A stretch of DNA of 64,000 nucleotides from Stigmatella ashevillena (GCF_028368975.1 NZ_JAQNDM010000002.1:8922425-8986424); one strand, 5' to 3'; shown: positions 15,178 to 24,043, numbered from the stretch's first letter. Notes: generated from the letters alone by a model not told the origin. Numbers and translations: made by a program.

Positions 15178-17220
15178 CTACCGATCGCCCGTCCAGGTGT
15201 TCCCGCCGCCGTCCTTGAACAAGAACGTTGCGTTGGAGACGTCGTCTTTCGAGACCAAGTTTCCGGAGTTCGCACGGGAGCCGGTGACGCTCGAGTTCTT
15301 GAAGGTGATGGAACCCGTGGTGGGGATCTTCCCGCTGAGGGGGCTGGGGGGGGCCTTGTGCGAGTCGTTGGCCACCATGCCAAACTCGCCGGACTGCTCC
15401 ATGACAATCCGGACGCCGTCGAACTCGGTGTCATCGATCCGCTGGCCCTGCGTGGTCTGAACCAGGACCCCGGAGTAAACAGGGTCGATGATGTCGATGT
15501 CTTTCAAGCGGATGCCCTGAAAGCGGATGAAGGAGTACGGCTCGGCCGGCGAGTAGGGGTTGGCCGCGAACAACCACACCGCGCCCCACTTCAGCCGCTT
15601 GGTTTCATCTCCCTGCACGCTGTCGTCGTCGTTCCACCACATGCGGCCTCCGCAGCGCTCCACCGTCATGTTCTGAAGGGTGGTGAGCCCGGAGAACTCG
15701 TGCTGGGGAGCAAACTCGTTGTCCACGGTAATGCCCGGGTAGCGCAGGGTGTCATAGACAACCGAGTCCTTGATCACGTTGTCGTGGCCGCCGTAAATCG
15801 CGAACCCGGCGGCTCGCCAGATCAGGCCTGCGGTGCAGCGCTCGATGACGTTGCCCTGGTTGGGACCCTCGGGCTGCTTGACCCAAGGCGTGCTCCCAAT
15901 GGGCGCCTTGTCCCAGGTAATGGCAGACCACATGGCGAAGGCATCGTCGCCGGTGTTTCGCGCCGTGCAGTTCACGATCCGCGAGTTGGTGGTTCCGTTG
16001 CAGAAGTTGATGCCGTCCGCCAGGGTGTTGCGGAACCGGCTGTCCTGCCACAGCATGTTGTTGCCGCCCTCTACCCAGCCACCCACGATCATCCGCTCGA
16101 TCCAGAGCCGCTTGAAGACCGCGTTGTTGTGCATGTAGCGGTCGAAGGCGCGCCCGATCCCGTCATAACTGTCCCACGGCCAGTTGCCGAGATCAGCCGC
16201 CGCCTTGTTGTAGCGAGCCGAGCGGTTGCGCCAGGTTCCAAAGATCGCGAAATCCTGGAAGGTGATGTTGTCGCCGCTCAGACGGAACCCGAACTCGTAG
16301 TTGTAGCCCACCTGCTGCGGGGGCGGGGGCACGAATCGCGTGTGCCACATGCCGGCGCCCTGGACGGTCAGACCGGCGGGAACGTAGACCTTGGGGGCCG
16401 CCGGGTTCACGTGCGCCATCACGTAATCGCCAGGCGGGAGGAAGATGCCAGGTTTGCGGCTGGCCACGGCGTCCTGAAGGGCCTGCACCACCGCCGCTTC
16501 GGTGAATTCGCTCACGACGACGTAGTCCGCCGGGGCGGAGAGGGGCGCTGGCGCGAGTTCGAGGTCCATGAAGTCGATGGTGACGGGGAGTCCCGCGGAG
16601 GCATCCGGCGAAACAATCTTCACCACATCGCCCTCGTTGATGGTTGCCCTGCCGTCGGTCGCCAGCAGCGCGTGCGCCTCGTCGTAGATGTGGTGCGCGG
16701 CGCTCCAAGGCAGCTGAAGGCCAAACCCCACGTCGTTGGCGCTCGGGTTTTGGGGGAGTTCGTCCACCTGTTGGCGCGGTAAAGCGTTGTGCGTCTCGGT
16801 GTTGTTCGGGCCGGTGTAGAGCCAGGCGAAATCCGAGTTCACCGTGAGCGTGGCGACCTTCGCGTTATTCACGTAGACATCCAAATGGGCCTCTTTCTCG
16901 TCCGGCACGCTGTAACGCACCAAGACAGAGTTGGCCTTCACGCGGCTCTTCCACTCGACCGCGTCGGTGGGGCCACGCAGTGTCACCGCTTTTCGGCCCG
17001 ATGCCTCGCCGGAGAGCGTGCCTTCCAGCCACGGGCCAACGGTGGTCTGCTCGAGCGTGGCACCGCCGGAGAAAATGCCCGCCTCGGCCTCGTATTCGTC
17101 CCAGGGAACGGTGGCGCCGCGGGGGACGGGGGGATCGCTGGGGGTGTCGTCGCTAGGGTCGTCGCTGCAAGCAACGAGTAGAAGGCATGCGCAGGTCGAC
17201 ACGAGGATCTGACGAATCAT
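15178..17220 (-). CDS. Lipoprotein with CBM35-like and beta-helix domains
   Basis: A 680-residue exported lipoprotein: the signal peptide ends Leu-Leu-Leu-Val-Ala-Cys at residue 18, followed by an Asp/Pro-rich linker. Residues about 40-220 look like a carbohydrate-binding module of CBM6/35 type (Tyr-Glu-Ala-Glu-Ala-Gly, then Val-Leu-Val-Arg-Tyr-Ser-Val-Pro-Asp). The remaining 450 residues form a right-handed parallel beta-helix with rungs such as Asp-Gly-Ile-Asn-Phe and Thr-Gly-Asp-Asp-Ala-Phe, the Gly-Asp-Asp motif seen in polygalacturonase- and dextranase-like folds. This architecture is typical of alpha-1,3-glucanase/mycodextranase (GH87-like) enzymes, but a lyase or other glycosidase is possible. 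The start at 17220 has AAAGGAG upstream; the frame stays open to 17364. Confidence 0.8.
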   Translation of the reverse strand: MIRQILVSTCACLLLVACSDDPSDDTPSDPPVPRGATVPWDEYEAEAGIFSGGATLEQTTVGPWLEGTLSGEASGRKAVTLRGPTDAVEWKSRVKANSVLVRYSVPDEKEAHLDVYVNNAKVATLTVNSDFAWLYTGPNNTETHNALPRQQVDELPQNPSANDVGFGLQLPWSAAHHIYDEAHALLATDGRATINEGDVVKIVSPDASAGLPVTIDFMDLELAPAPLSAPADYVVVSEFTEAAVVQALQDAVASRKPGIFLPPGDYVMAHVNPAAPKVYVPAGLTVQGAGMWHTRFVPPPPQQVGYNYEFGFRLSGDNITFQDFAIFGTWRNRSARYNKAAADLGNWPWDSYDGIGRAFDRYMHNNAVFKRLWIERMIVGGWVEGGNNMLWQDSRFRNTLADGINFCNGTTNSRIVNCTARNTGDDAFAMWSAITWDKAPIGSTPWVKQPEGPNQGNVIERCTAGLIWRAAGFAIYGGHDNVIKDSVVYDTLRYPGITVDNEFAPQHEFSGLTTLQNMTVERCGGRMWWNDDDSVQGDETKRLKWGAVWLFAANPYSPAEPYSFIRFQGIRLKDIDIIDPVYSGVLVQTTQGQRIDDTEFDGVRIVMEQSGEFGMVANDSHKAPPSPLSGKIPTTGSITFKNSSVTGSRANSGNLVSKDDVSNATFLFKDGGGNTWTGDR

Positions 17221-17398
17221 CGTTTGCTGGCTCCTTTTTGAGACGTGAAGTTTCAAAGTATAGGGGAGATGGGGGCCCCGTGGAGGGTGGAGTGCTGGAT
17301 CAGCGAGGCAGAGGAGGTCTGTGGGGGCTCCCTGAGTCTCTTGCAGGTGACACCGCACTTCCACTACACGCTGTCCTTTCTCTGGCCCGGCGACCCGG

Positions 17399-17923
17399 AT
17401 GCCCCTCGTTCGTGCTCCTGCAAATCCCCGCTGTTTCGTGGCCCTGTTTCTATGTCTTGTGGGCGTCCGCGCCGGAGAAACCCTCCGAGCTGCGCGGATC
17501 TCCGATGTCGGGGCCGGTCTCGGTTACTTCACGCTGCGGCTCTCGGATGCAGTCGGTCCGGCGGGGCAGGTGGTCGCGACCGACATCAACGACGAGGTTC
17601 TCGAGCGGCTGCACGTGCGTGTGTCCGGGCGCAAGAACATCGTGGTGCGGAAGGTGGCGCCGGACGAACCAGGCCTCGACCCGGGCGCGTACGACCTGAT
17701 CCTCCTCTCCGAGGTGGACCACTTCTTCTCGGACCGTGAGGCCTTCCTGGTCAAGCTGCGTTCCGCGCTCACTCCGAAGGGCCGTATTGCGGTGACGCAC
17801 CTTCGGGCGATGCGTCCGCCGCTGGTCGCCGCCGCCCAGGCCGCGGGCTACTCCGTCGTTGCCGAGCACGACGGCCTTCCTGAGCACTACCTGCTGTTCC
17901 TACAGCCCTCGTCCAGCCAATGA
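17399..17923 (+). CDS. SAM-dependent methyltransferase, apparently shortened
   Basis: A 174-residue class I methyltransferase core: motif I Asp-Val-Gly-Ala-Gly-Leu-Gly-Tyr-Phe (residues 36-44), the acidic end of strand 2 (Ala-Thr-Asp-Ile-Asn) and Leu-Ile-Leu-Leu-Ser-Glu-Val-Asp-His-Phe. The N-terminus is a signal-peptide-like stretch that leads directly into motif I. In the exported methyltransferases I know of this type, about 45 residues (an Arg-Asp-x-Trp-Gln segment and a helix) lie between the two, so part of the gene seems to be deleted and activity is uncertain. No clear ribosome site was found for the ATG at 17399. The substrate is unknown. Confidence 0.65.
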   Translation: MPLVRAPANPRCFVALFLCLVGVRAGETLRAARISDVGAGLGYFTLRLSDAVGPAGQVVATDINDEVLERLHVRVSGRKNIVVRKVAPDEPGLDPGAYDLILLSEVDHFFSDREAFLVKLRSALTPKGRIAVTHLRAMRPPLVAAAQAAGYSVVAEHDGLPEHYLLFLQPSSSQ

Positions 17924-17979
17924 CGGGAGTGGCTCCGATAAACGGGCGATAGGGGACGGGGGCAGGGGAGGCGGCAATC

Positions 17980-18002
17980 AATGTCAGACGCCCCAATACA
18001 GT
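17980..18002 (+). promoter_or_regulatory. Recurrent AATGTCAGAC element, copy 3 (weak)
   Basis: AATGTCAGAC (17980-17989) is followed at the same 14-base offset by CAATACAGT, a weaker match to the second block of the copies at 6197 and 26416. It lies 34-56 bases upstream of the TTG start at 18036. Confidence 0.35.
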
Positions 18003-18035
18003 GGTGAGGGTCTACTTCTTCAGTGGAGATCCCCC

Positions 18036-18602
18036 TTGCACACCCTTTCGTTTGTAGCAGCCTCGCTGTATCTCGGTCTTCTGCCTTCCACCTATGGAGG
18101 GGCCTCCATCGAGGAGCTGGCTGCGGCCAACAGTTGCACCGCGCCGAGGGGGACGCTGTTTCTCAACGGAGATGTAGGCAGCACAGGGGTGCCCTACTCC
18201 CGCGATTACATCCACCCTGGCGCGGATGTCATTACCCAAGGCACGTGGAACACCTACGTGTATTCCAGCACGAGCCGCGACTACGTGAGGATTCATGTCA
18301 CTCCCACCAACGCCTCCCAGGGGCTTTGGTGGGACGTCGAATTCTCGAGCCGGGAGCTCGGAGCGCCGCTGGCGGTGCGCACCTACACTCAGGCTCAGCG
18401 GGCCCCGTTCGCGGCCCCGGGTTACCCGGGCCTGAGCGTCAGCGGAGATGGGCGGGGCTGCAACACCCTTGCGGGGGAGTTCCAGATTCACGACATCGTC
18501 TGGGACTCGGTGGGCCTGCTCAAACTGTCCGCGTCGTTCCTCCAGCGCTGCGAAGCGGGCAACGCGGTGTTGCGCGGCATGGTGGCGTACGAGCGACCGT
18601 GA
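18036..18602 (+). CDS. Secreted protein of a GRGCN-type family, TTG start
   Basis: A 188-residue exported protein. No ATG or GTG fits; a TTG at 18036, with GTGGAG 8 bases upstream, opens a normal signal peptide (His-Thr-Leu-Ser-Phe-Val-Ala-Ala-Ser-Leu ...), so I use it. The mature protein contains Ser-Gly-Asp-Gly-Arg-Gly-Cys-Asn, then Gly-Glu-Phe-Gln-Ile-His-Asp-Ile and Phe-Leu-Gln-Arg-Cys-Glu, ending in Leu-Arg-Gly. I have seen this combination in uncharacterised secreted myxobacterial proteins; the two cysteines probably pair. Function unknown. A weak copy of the AATGTCAGAC element lies upstream and a bidirectional hairpin follows. Confidence 0.7.
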   Translation: MHTLSFVAASLYLGLLPSTYGGASIEELAAANSCTAPRGTLFLNGDVGSTGVPYSRDYIHPGADVITQGTWNTYVYSSTSRDYVRIHVTPTNASQGLWWDVEFSSRELGAPLAVRTYTQAQRAPFAAPGYPGLSVSGDGRGCNTLAGEFQIHDIVWDSVGLLKLSASFLQRCEAGNAVLRGMVAYERP

Positions 18603-18633
18603 CGTCCGAGTGAACCGCGAATCCAGATGAGAG

Positions 18634-18665
18634 AGCCCGGCCCTGGGAGGAAAGGACCGGGCGCT
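18634..18665. terminator. Bidirectional hairpin terminator
   Basis: AGCCCGG-C-CC (from 18634) pairs with GG-A-CCGGGC-G-CT (to 18665) around a GGGAGGAAA-type loop, with small bulges. It lies in the 106-bp gap between convergent genes at 18602 and 18709. Confidence 0.5.
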
Positions 18666-18708
18666 CCGGGTGAAACCGTGTGTCAGACGAGGGTCTGAGT
18701 CCCTGGGA

Positions 18709-21471
18709 CTAGGGCGCCCAGGGGGACACGATGTTCCAGCTCGAGTCCGCGTTGAATCCGGGAGCCGAGTCCCAGGTGGTCCCGAACCCGGACGCCGTCC
18801 AGACTTCGGCGCCGTAGTGGCGGAGGTAGCGCCCGGGGTAGTTGAAGGACTCGAACGAGATGCCGGTGCCCGACAGACCCGGCTGCGCACAGAAGGTGGC
18901 GTCCTGGTCGAAGAGCACCGTGCCGTCGCGGGCATCCTTGCGGACGCGGCTGCTGGCGTGCCGCAGGTACTGGCCGGGGAAGTTGCGCGATTCGAACGAG
19001 TAGCAGCTCGACTCGGCCAGGCCGGTCACGAGCCGGAAGGTCGCATCCTGCTTGAGCGTGGCGGCGCTGGCGCTGTCGACCACCTCGGTGTTGGCCACGC
19101 TGTCGATGTGGCGCAGGTAGCGGTTGGTGTAGCCCGCCGACGTCACCTGGAAGGACTGGTAGCTGCCCACGGGGACGTTCGCGCCACTCTGCCACCATGG
19201 CGCGGCGATGGCCCAGGTCGCGTCCTGACGGAAGCCCGTGGTGTTGGCGAGCGCCTCCACCCAGAGCCCGCTGTCACGGTGGCGGAGGTAGGAGCCGGGC
19301 AGGTTCTTGGACTCCAGCGAGATGTTCGGCGAGCCGTCGAGCGCCGCGCGAGCGCAGAAGGTGGCGTCCTGATCGAAGAGCGCCGTGCCGTCGCGCGCGT
19401 CCCTGCGGATGCGGTTGGTGGAGTGCCGCAGGTAGCTGCCAGGGAAGTTGCGTGACTCGAAAGAGTAGCAGGCGGCGTCCGCCAGCCCCGCGACGATCTT
19501 GAACGTCGCATCCTGCTTGAGCGTGGCGCTGCTGCTGCTGGTGACAACCTCGGTGGCGCCCAGGCTCTCGAAGTGGCGCGCATAGCGGTTGGTGTAGCCC
19601 GGCGTCGTCACCTGCAAGGCGCGGTACTGGCCCACGGGCAGCGGCCCCAGGTTGTTGAGCTGCCGCGAGGCGGCGATCAGGTTGAGGTGAGCCGTGCGCA
19701 CCTGATTGAGGTCCACCTTGAGGATGGCCCGGTCGTAGGTGTACATGCCGTTCACCTCGTTCTCCACGTCGGTGATCTCGGTGTAGACCGCCGCGCTCAG
19801 GCCTGGCTTGGCCATCAGGGTTTGAAGTCCCTGCATGAGACCCACGTAGCGGGTGGTGAGTGCCGCGCCATCGGCCACCATCTCGTACCCGAAGCCGTTG
19901 CCCGGGCTCCACTCGTGGCCGGCGACCCGCAGGCCCAGGCCACCGAACTCGCCCAGCACCGCGGCGCGCGTGGCCGACGGGGGCGGTGAAGCCGGGCCCA
20001 CGTAGACGTGCCAATCCGCCAGGTCGCCGTTGCCGCCGTCCACGGAGCCGCAGCAGTTGATGCCGCTCATGTTGTCCACCAGGCGGCTGGGATCCCAGCC
20101 CTTCACCAGCGCGGCCAACCGGGCCTGGTCGTACTGGCCCCAGCCCTCGTTCTGCACCACCCAGGCGATGACCGAGGTGGCACTGCGGTGCTCATCGTAA
20201 AGCTCGCGCAGCTCGAGCTCGAACTGGGTGCGCGCGGCGGTGGAGGGGGTCCGCAGGTCCATCAGGGGCATGTCCTGCCAGACGAGGATGCCCAGCTTGT
20301 CGGCCCAGTAGAACCAGCGCTGGGGCTCGACCTTGATGTGCTTGCGGAGGAGGTTGTAGCCCAGGTCCTTGTGCTTCTGGATGTCGAACTTGAGCGCCTC
20401 GTCCGTGGGCGCGGTGTAGATGCCGTCCGGCCAGTAGCCTTGGTCCAGGGTGCCGATCTGGAAGACGAACTGGCCGTTGAGCACCGGGCGCAGCACGCCG
20501 CCCACGAGCTTCAGGCCCACCGAGCGCATGCCGAAATAGCTCGTCACCTGATCCACGACGGTGGTGCCACTCTTGAGGGAGACGCGCAGATCGTAGAGGA
20601 AGGGGCTCTCGGGAGACCACAGCTTGGGGCTGGGGACGGGGATGCGGATCTCTCCATCCACGCTGCCCGTGGCACTGCCCACCTGGGTGGTGCCGTTGAA
20701 GGCAATGGCCTCGACCGTCTGGCCCGCGATGCCCGTGCCGCGCACCGTCAGGCGCAGGGCCGAACCGGCCACGTCCGGCGTCATGTCGAGCCGGGTGATG
20801 CGGGCCGAGGGCGTGGGCTCCAGCCACACCGTCTGCCAGATGCCCGAGGCGGCCGTGTAGAAGATGCCACTCGGGTTGTTGCGCTGCTTGCCGACGGGCT
20901 GACCGCCCACCTCGGTGGGATCATAGACACCGACGATGATTTCATTGGTGCCCCCGTTGAGGTTGCTGGTGATGTCGAAGCTGAAGCTGTCGAAGCCGCC
21001 CTTGTGCGAGCCCACCAACTGGCGATTGACGTAGACGGTGGCCTCCCAGTCCACGGCGCCGAAGTGGAGGTTGACGCGGCGGCCGCTCCAGGCTGCGGGA
21101 ACGGTGAAGGTGCGGCGGTACCACATGCGCTCCTGGTAGCGCTTGATGCCCGAGAGGGCGGACTCGATGGGGAAGGGGACGAGGACGCTCTCGGCGAGGT
21201 TCTGGCCGAAGGGAGGCGTCTGGCCCGCGGTGGCATTGCCGAACTGCCACTCGCCATTGAGGTTCTGCCAATCGGCGCGGACCATCTGCGGCCGGGGGTA
21301 TTCCGGCAGGGCATTGGTGGTGGAGACCTGCGAGGTCCACGGGGTGGCCAGGGGCGGTGTCTTGGGCGCCCAGGCGGCGTGCGCCCCTTGGAGTGAGAAC
21401 AAGCCGCATAACAGAGGCAGCAGCCGCAGAACGGCGTTGCCGACACGCATGAGTTGAGGGGATTTGAGCAT
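18709..21471 (-). CDS. Secreted GH2 glycosidase with two AbfB domains
   Basis: A 920-residue exported enzyme; the ATG at 21471 has GGGAGG upstream and a signal peptide ending about Gly-Ala-His-Ala-Ala. The GH2 parts are in order: the sugar-binding jelly roll (about 60-220, with Leu-Asn-Gly-Glu-Trp-Gln-Phe), an Ig-like domain (about 225-320) and a TIM barrel (about 320-600). The acid/base is Glu442 in Val-Val-Gln-Asn-Glu-Gly-Trp, and the nucleophile is probably Glu508 in Gly-Glu-Phe-Gly-Gly. Two AbfB (CBM42, arabinose-binding) beta-trefoils follow (about 612-765 and 766-920). GH2 covers beta-galactosidase, mannosidase and glucuronidase activities; the AbfB pair points to arabinose-bearing hemicellulose. 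A palindrome (21545-21556) lies upstream. Confidence 0.88.
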   Translation of the reverse strand: MLKSPQLMRVGNAVLRLLPLLCGLFSLQGAHAAWAPKTPPLATPWTSQVSTTNALPEYPRPQMVRADWQNLNGEWQFGNATAGQTPPFGQNLAESVLVPFPIESALSGIKRYQERMWYRRTFTVPAAWSGRRVNLHFGAVDWEATVYVNRQLVGSHKGGFDSFSFDITSNLNGGTNEIIVGVYDPTEVGGQPVGKQRNNPSGIFYTAASGIWQTVWLEPTPSARITRLDMTPDVAGSALRLTVRGTGIAGQTVEAIAFNGTTQVGSATGSVDGEIRIPVPSPKLWSPESPFLYDLRVSLKSGTTVVDQVTSYFGMRSVGLKLVGGVLRPVLNGQFVFQIGTLDQGYWPDGIYTAPTDEALKFDIQKHKDLGYNLLRKHIKVEPQRWFYWADKLGILVWQDMPLMDLRTPSTAARTQFELELRELYDEHRSATSVIAWVVQNEGWGQYDQARLAALVKGWDPSRLVDNMSGINCCGSVDGGNGDLADWHVYVGPASPPPSATRAAVLGEFGGLGLRVAGHEWSPGNGFGYEMVADGAALTTRYVGLMQGLQTLMAKPGLSAAVYTEITDVENEVNGMYTYDRAILKVDLNQVRTAHLNLIAASRQLNNLGPLPVGQYRALQVTTPGYTNRYARHFESLGATEVVTSSSSATLKQDATFKIVAGLADAACYSFESRNFPGSYLRHSTNRIRRDARDGTALFDQDATFCARAALDGSPNISLESKNLPGSYLRHRDSGLWVEALANTTGFRQDATWAIAAPWWQSGANVPVGSYQSFQVTSAGYTNRYLRHIDSVANTEVVDSASAATLKQDATFRLVTGLAESSCYSFESRNFPGQYLRHASSRVRKDARDGTVLFDQDATFCAQPGLSGTGISFESFNYPGRYLRHYGAEVWTASGFGTTWDSAPGFNADSSWNIVSPWAP
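18712..19641 (-). repeat. Tandem duplication of AbfB domain coding units
   Basis: Two units of about 465 bases (roughly 19180-19641 and 18712-19176) encode closely similar AbfB domains, each starting Pro-Val-Gly-(Gln/Ser)-Tyr and sharing Gly-Tyr-Thr-Asn-Arg-Tyr, Thr-Leu-Lys-Gln-Asp-Ala-Thr-Phe, Phe-Glu-Ser-Arg-Asn-Phe-Pro-Gly and Leu-Phe-Asp-Gln-Asp-Ala-Thr-Phe-Cys. The extent of identity suggests a fairly recent internal duplication. Confidence 0.75.
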
Positions 21472-21544
21472 GGGGTCCTCCCGCGGAGCCGACAGGAGGT
21501 GAGGTCGGCAGAGTCCGGGGGAAACCATTATTTACATGAAATTC

Positions 21545-21556
21545 TGTGAATTCACA
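21545..21556. promoter_or_regulatory. Palindrome TGTGAATTCACA upstream of the GH2 gene
   Basis: A perfect 12-bp palindrome inside a strongly AT-rich stretch (about 21528-21590), 74 bases upstream of the GH2 start and about 140 bases upstream of the divergent nitronate monooxygenase gene. It resembles a compact TGTGA/TCACA operator and is a candidate site for sugar-responsive control of the GH2 gene. Confidence 0.4.
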
Positions 21557-21693
21557 TTAAAACGATTTGTTCCAAGTGTTCAATGAGAACCCCCCGTGGA
21601 TGAGGTGGTTGAAGAGACGTGCTGCATTGCGTCAGAGGGAGAAGCGCGTATGAAGTTGGGCGTGTGCCTTCACACGGGAGCGAAAGGACGATC

Positions 21694-22782
21694 ATGACTG
21701 CCTGGCCCGATCGACGCATTCAGGAACTCTTCGGCATCTCTCTGCCCATCATTCAAGCGCCCATGGCCGGTGTGACCACACCACAGATGGTGATCGCCGT
21801 GAGCGAGGCGGGGGGTCTTGGCTCGCTCCCCTGCGCCCTGCTGAGCCTGGAGCAGGCGCGCGAGGCGCTGGACACCCTCCGCCAGGGGACGTCGCGGCCC
21901 ATCAATCTCAACTTCTTTTGTCACCTCCCGCCGCAGGCAGACGCCGCGCGCGAGTCGGCCTGGCGTGCCCGGCTTGCTCCTTATTATGTCGAGCAGGGGC
22001 TGGATCCCGAGGCACCGGTTCCGGCTTCGAACCGCCGACCGTTCGACAGCGCCTTCTGCGAGCTTGTCGAAGAATACAGGCCTCAGGTGGTCAGCTTTCA
22101 CTTCGGGCTTCCGGAGCAGGCGTTGCTGGACCGGGTGAGGGCGGCGGGCGCCAAGGTGATCTCCTCGGCGACGACGGTCTCCGAGGCCCGGTGGCTCGAA
22201 GCGCATGGGTGCGATGCGATCATCGCCATGGGATGGGAGGCGGGCGGCCATCGCGGCAGTTTTCTCACGGACAACATGGCCACCCAGGTCGGGACCTTCG
22301 CCCTCGTGCCCCAGGTCGCCGATGCGGTGAAGATCCCCGTGATTGCGGCCGGCGGCATCGCCGATGCGCGCGGCATCGTCGCGGCGTTCGCGCTCGGCGC
22401 GTCCGCGGTGCAGATGGGGACCGCCTACCTGTTCTGTCCCGAAGCCCGGGTGGCGCCCCCGCATCTCCAGGCGCTGAAGACAGCGGCGGATGATGGCACC
22501 GCGCTCACCAACGTCTTCACCGGCCGACCGGCGCGCGGCATCGTCAACCGGTTGATGCGCGACCTGGGCCTCATGTCGCCGCTCGCACCGGCTTTTCCGC
22601 TTGCGGGAGGAGCGCTTGCTCCGCTGAGGAACCCCTCCGCGCCTGCGGGACCGGGCGACTTCATTCCCTTGTGGTCAGGGCAGGCTGCCCGGCTGGGCCG
22701 GGAACTCCCCGCGGGGCAGCTCACGCGACTTCTTGCCTCCGAGGCCCTGGCGAAGCTGTCTCCCGGCGGAGCCGACCGCTGA
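21694..22782 (+). CDS. Nitronate monooxygenase (2-nitropropane dioxygenase type)
   Basis: A 362-residue FMN TIM-barrel enzyme. The ATG at 21694 has AAAGGACG upstream; the frame is open to 21619. Family marks are Pro-Ile-Ile-Gln-Ala-Pro-Met-Ala-Gly (residues 17-25), Ser-Glu-Ala-Gly-Gly-Leu-Gly-Ser-Leu-Pro, Gly-Trp-Glu-Ala-Gly-Gly-His-Arg-Gly with the conserved His, Ile-Ala-Ala-Gly-Gly-Ile-Ala-Asp and Gly-Ala-Ser-Ala-Val-Gln-Met-Gly-Thr. Nitronate monooxygenases oxidise toxic nitronates such as propionate 3-nitronate using FMN and O2, in the cytoplasm. It is a single gene, divergent from the GH2 gene and meeting serA tail to tail 11 bases later. Identity is firm; the physiological nitronate is not known. 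Confidence 0.9.
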   Translation: MTAWPDRRIQELFGISLPIIQAPMAGVTTPQMVIAVSEAGGLGSLPCALLSLEQAREALDTLRQGTSRPINLNFFCHLPPQADAARESAWRARLAPYYVEQGLDPEAPVPASNRRPFDSAFCELVEEYRPQVVSFHFGLPEQALLDRVRAAGAKVISSATTVSEARWLEAHGCDAIIAMGWEAGGHRGSFLTDNMATQVGTFALVPQVADAVKIPVIAAGGIADARGIVAAFALGASAVQMGTAYLFCPEARVAPPHLQALKTAADDGTALTNVFTGRPARGIVNRLMRDLGLMSPLAPAFPLAGGALAPLRNPSAPAGPGDFIPLWSGQAARLGRELPAGQLTRLLASEALAKLSPGGADR

Positions 22783-22792
22783 GGCCCGGAGG

Positions 22793-24043
22793 TCAGGAGA
22801 CGATGCGCGTCTTGATGTCCGAGTTCAGGCCGGCGATGGCGTCGCAGACCTGCGCGGACACGTCCTGATCCAGGTCCATCACCAAGTAGCCGATGCTGGC
22901 GTCCGTGCTGAGCACCTGGGCGTGGATGTTCGCGTTCAGGTCCGAGACGATGCGGTTGATGTCGCGCAGCACGCCGGGGATGTTGCGGTGGACGTTCAGG
23001 ATGCGGTGCGTGCCCGCGATGAGGGGCGCTTCCACCTGCGGAAAGTTCACCGCGCCCGTGGTGGCCCCGGACCGCACGAACTTGATGAGCGAGGTGGCCA
23101 CCTCGCGGCCGATGGACTCCTGGGCCTCCTCCGTGGAACCGCCGATGTGCGGGGTGAGCACCACGTTGGGCAGGTTCTGCAGCTCGGTGAGGAAGCCGTC
23201 GCTGTTCGTCTCTGGCTCCTCGGGATACACGTCCACCGCCGCGCCCCCCAGGTGTTTGGAGCGCAGCGCCTGCGCCAGCGCGCCGATGTCCACCACCGAG
23301 CCCCGGCTTGCGTTGATGAGGCAGGCGCCCTTCTTCATCTGCGCCAACTCCGCGGTGCCCATCATCATGTTGGTGGCGTGTGTGGCCGGTACGTGCAGGG
23401 TGACGAAGTCCGACTCGGCGAGCAGCTCTCCCAGCGAGGCCGCCGCGCGCGAGTTGCCCAGCGGCAGCTTCGTCATGGTGTCGTAGTAGATGACACGCAT
23501 TCCCAGCGCCTCGGCCAGCACGCCGAGCTGCGAGCCAATGTGGCCGTAGCCGATGATGCCCAGGGTCTTCCCGCGCACCTCGTGGCTGCCGGTGGCCACC
23601 TTGCGCCACTGGCCGGCGTGCACCTCGCGGCTGCGGTCGAAGAGCTGGCGGGTCAGGACGACCACCTCCGCGAGCACCATCTCCGCCACGCTGCGCGTGT
23701 TGCTGAAGGGCGCGTTGAAGCACGGAATGCCATGCCGGTTGCTGGACGCCAGGTCGATCTGGTTGGTGCCGATGCAGAAGGCGCCGATGGCCAGCAGGCT
23801 CTCGGCATGCTCCAGCGCGCCCTCGGGCACGGTCGTCTTGCTGCGGATGCCCAGCAGATGGACTCCGCGCAGCCGCTCCGCCAGTTCCTGGGGTTTGAGT
23901 GCTCCCGGGACGCGCTCCACCACGAACCCCTCGGCCGCCAGCAGCTTCTCGGCGGAAGCGTGGATGTTCTCCAAGAGGAGGACGCGCACGGGGTCCTTGT
24001 TGCTGATGGGCGTGGAGGGATTGGGGAAGTGGGCAGGACTCAT
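22793..24043 (-). CDS. serA: D-3-phosphoglycerate dehydrogenase
   Basis: A 416-residue protein of the E. coli SerA type. It catalyses the first step of serine synthesis, oxidising 3-phosphoglycerate with NAD in the cytoplasm. The NAD site Gly-Tyr-Gly-His-Ile-Gly-Ser-Gln is near residue 165, the catalytic Arg is in Ile-Asn-Ala-Ser-Arg-Gly, Glu lies in Pro-Glu-Glu-Pro-Glu, and His is in Leu-Thr-Pro-His-Ile-Gly-Gly-Ser-Thr-Glu. A C-terminal ACT domain (about 340-416), with Asn-Val-His-Arg-Asn-Ile-Pro-Gly-Val, suggests allosteric inhibition by serine as in E. coli. A perfect hairpin/palindrome at 24076-24092 lies 33-49 bases upstream and may be an operator or the end of the preceding transcript. 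Confidence 0.95.
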   Translation of the reverse strand: MSPAHFPNPSTPISNKDPVRVLLLENIHASAEKLLAAEGFVVERVPGALKPQELAERLRGVHLLGIRSKTTVPEGALEHAESLLAIGAFCIGTNQIDLASSNRHGIPCFNAPFSNTRSVAEMVLAEVVVLTRQLFDRSREVHAGQWRKVATGSHEVRGKTLGIIGYGHIGSQLGVLAEALGMRVIYYDTMTKLPLGNSRAAASLGELLAESDFVTLHVPATHATNMMMGTAELAQMKKGACLINASRGSVVDIGALAQALRSKHLGGAAVDVYPEEPETNSDGFLTELQNLPNVVLTPHIGGSTEEAQESIGREVATSLIKFVRSGATTGAVNFPQVEAPLIAGTHRILNVHRNIPGVLRDINRIVSDLNANIHAQVLSTDASIGYLVMDLDQDVSAQVCDAIAGLNSDIKTRIVS

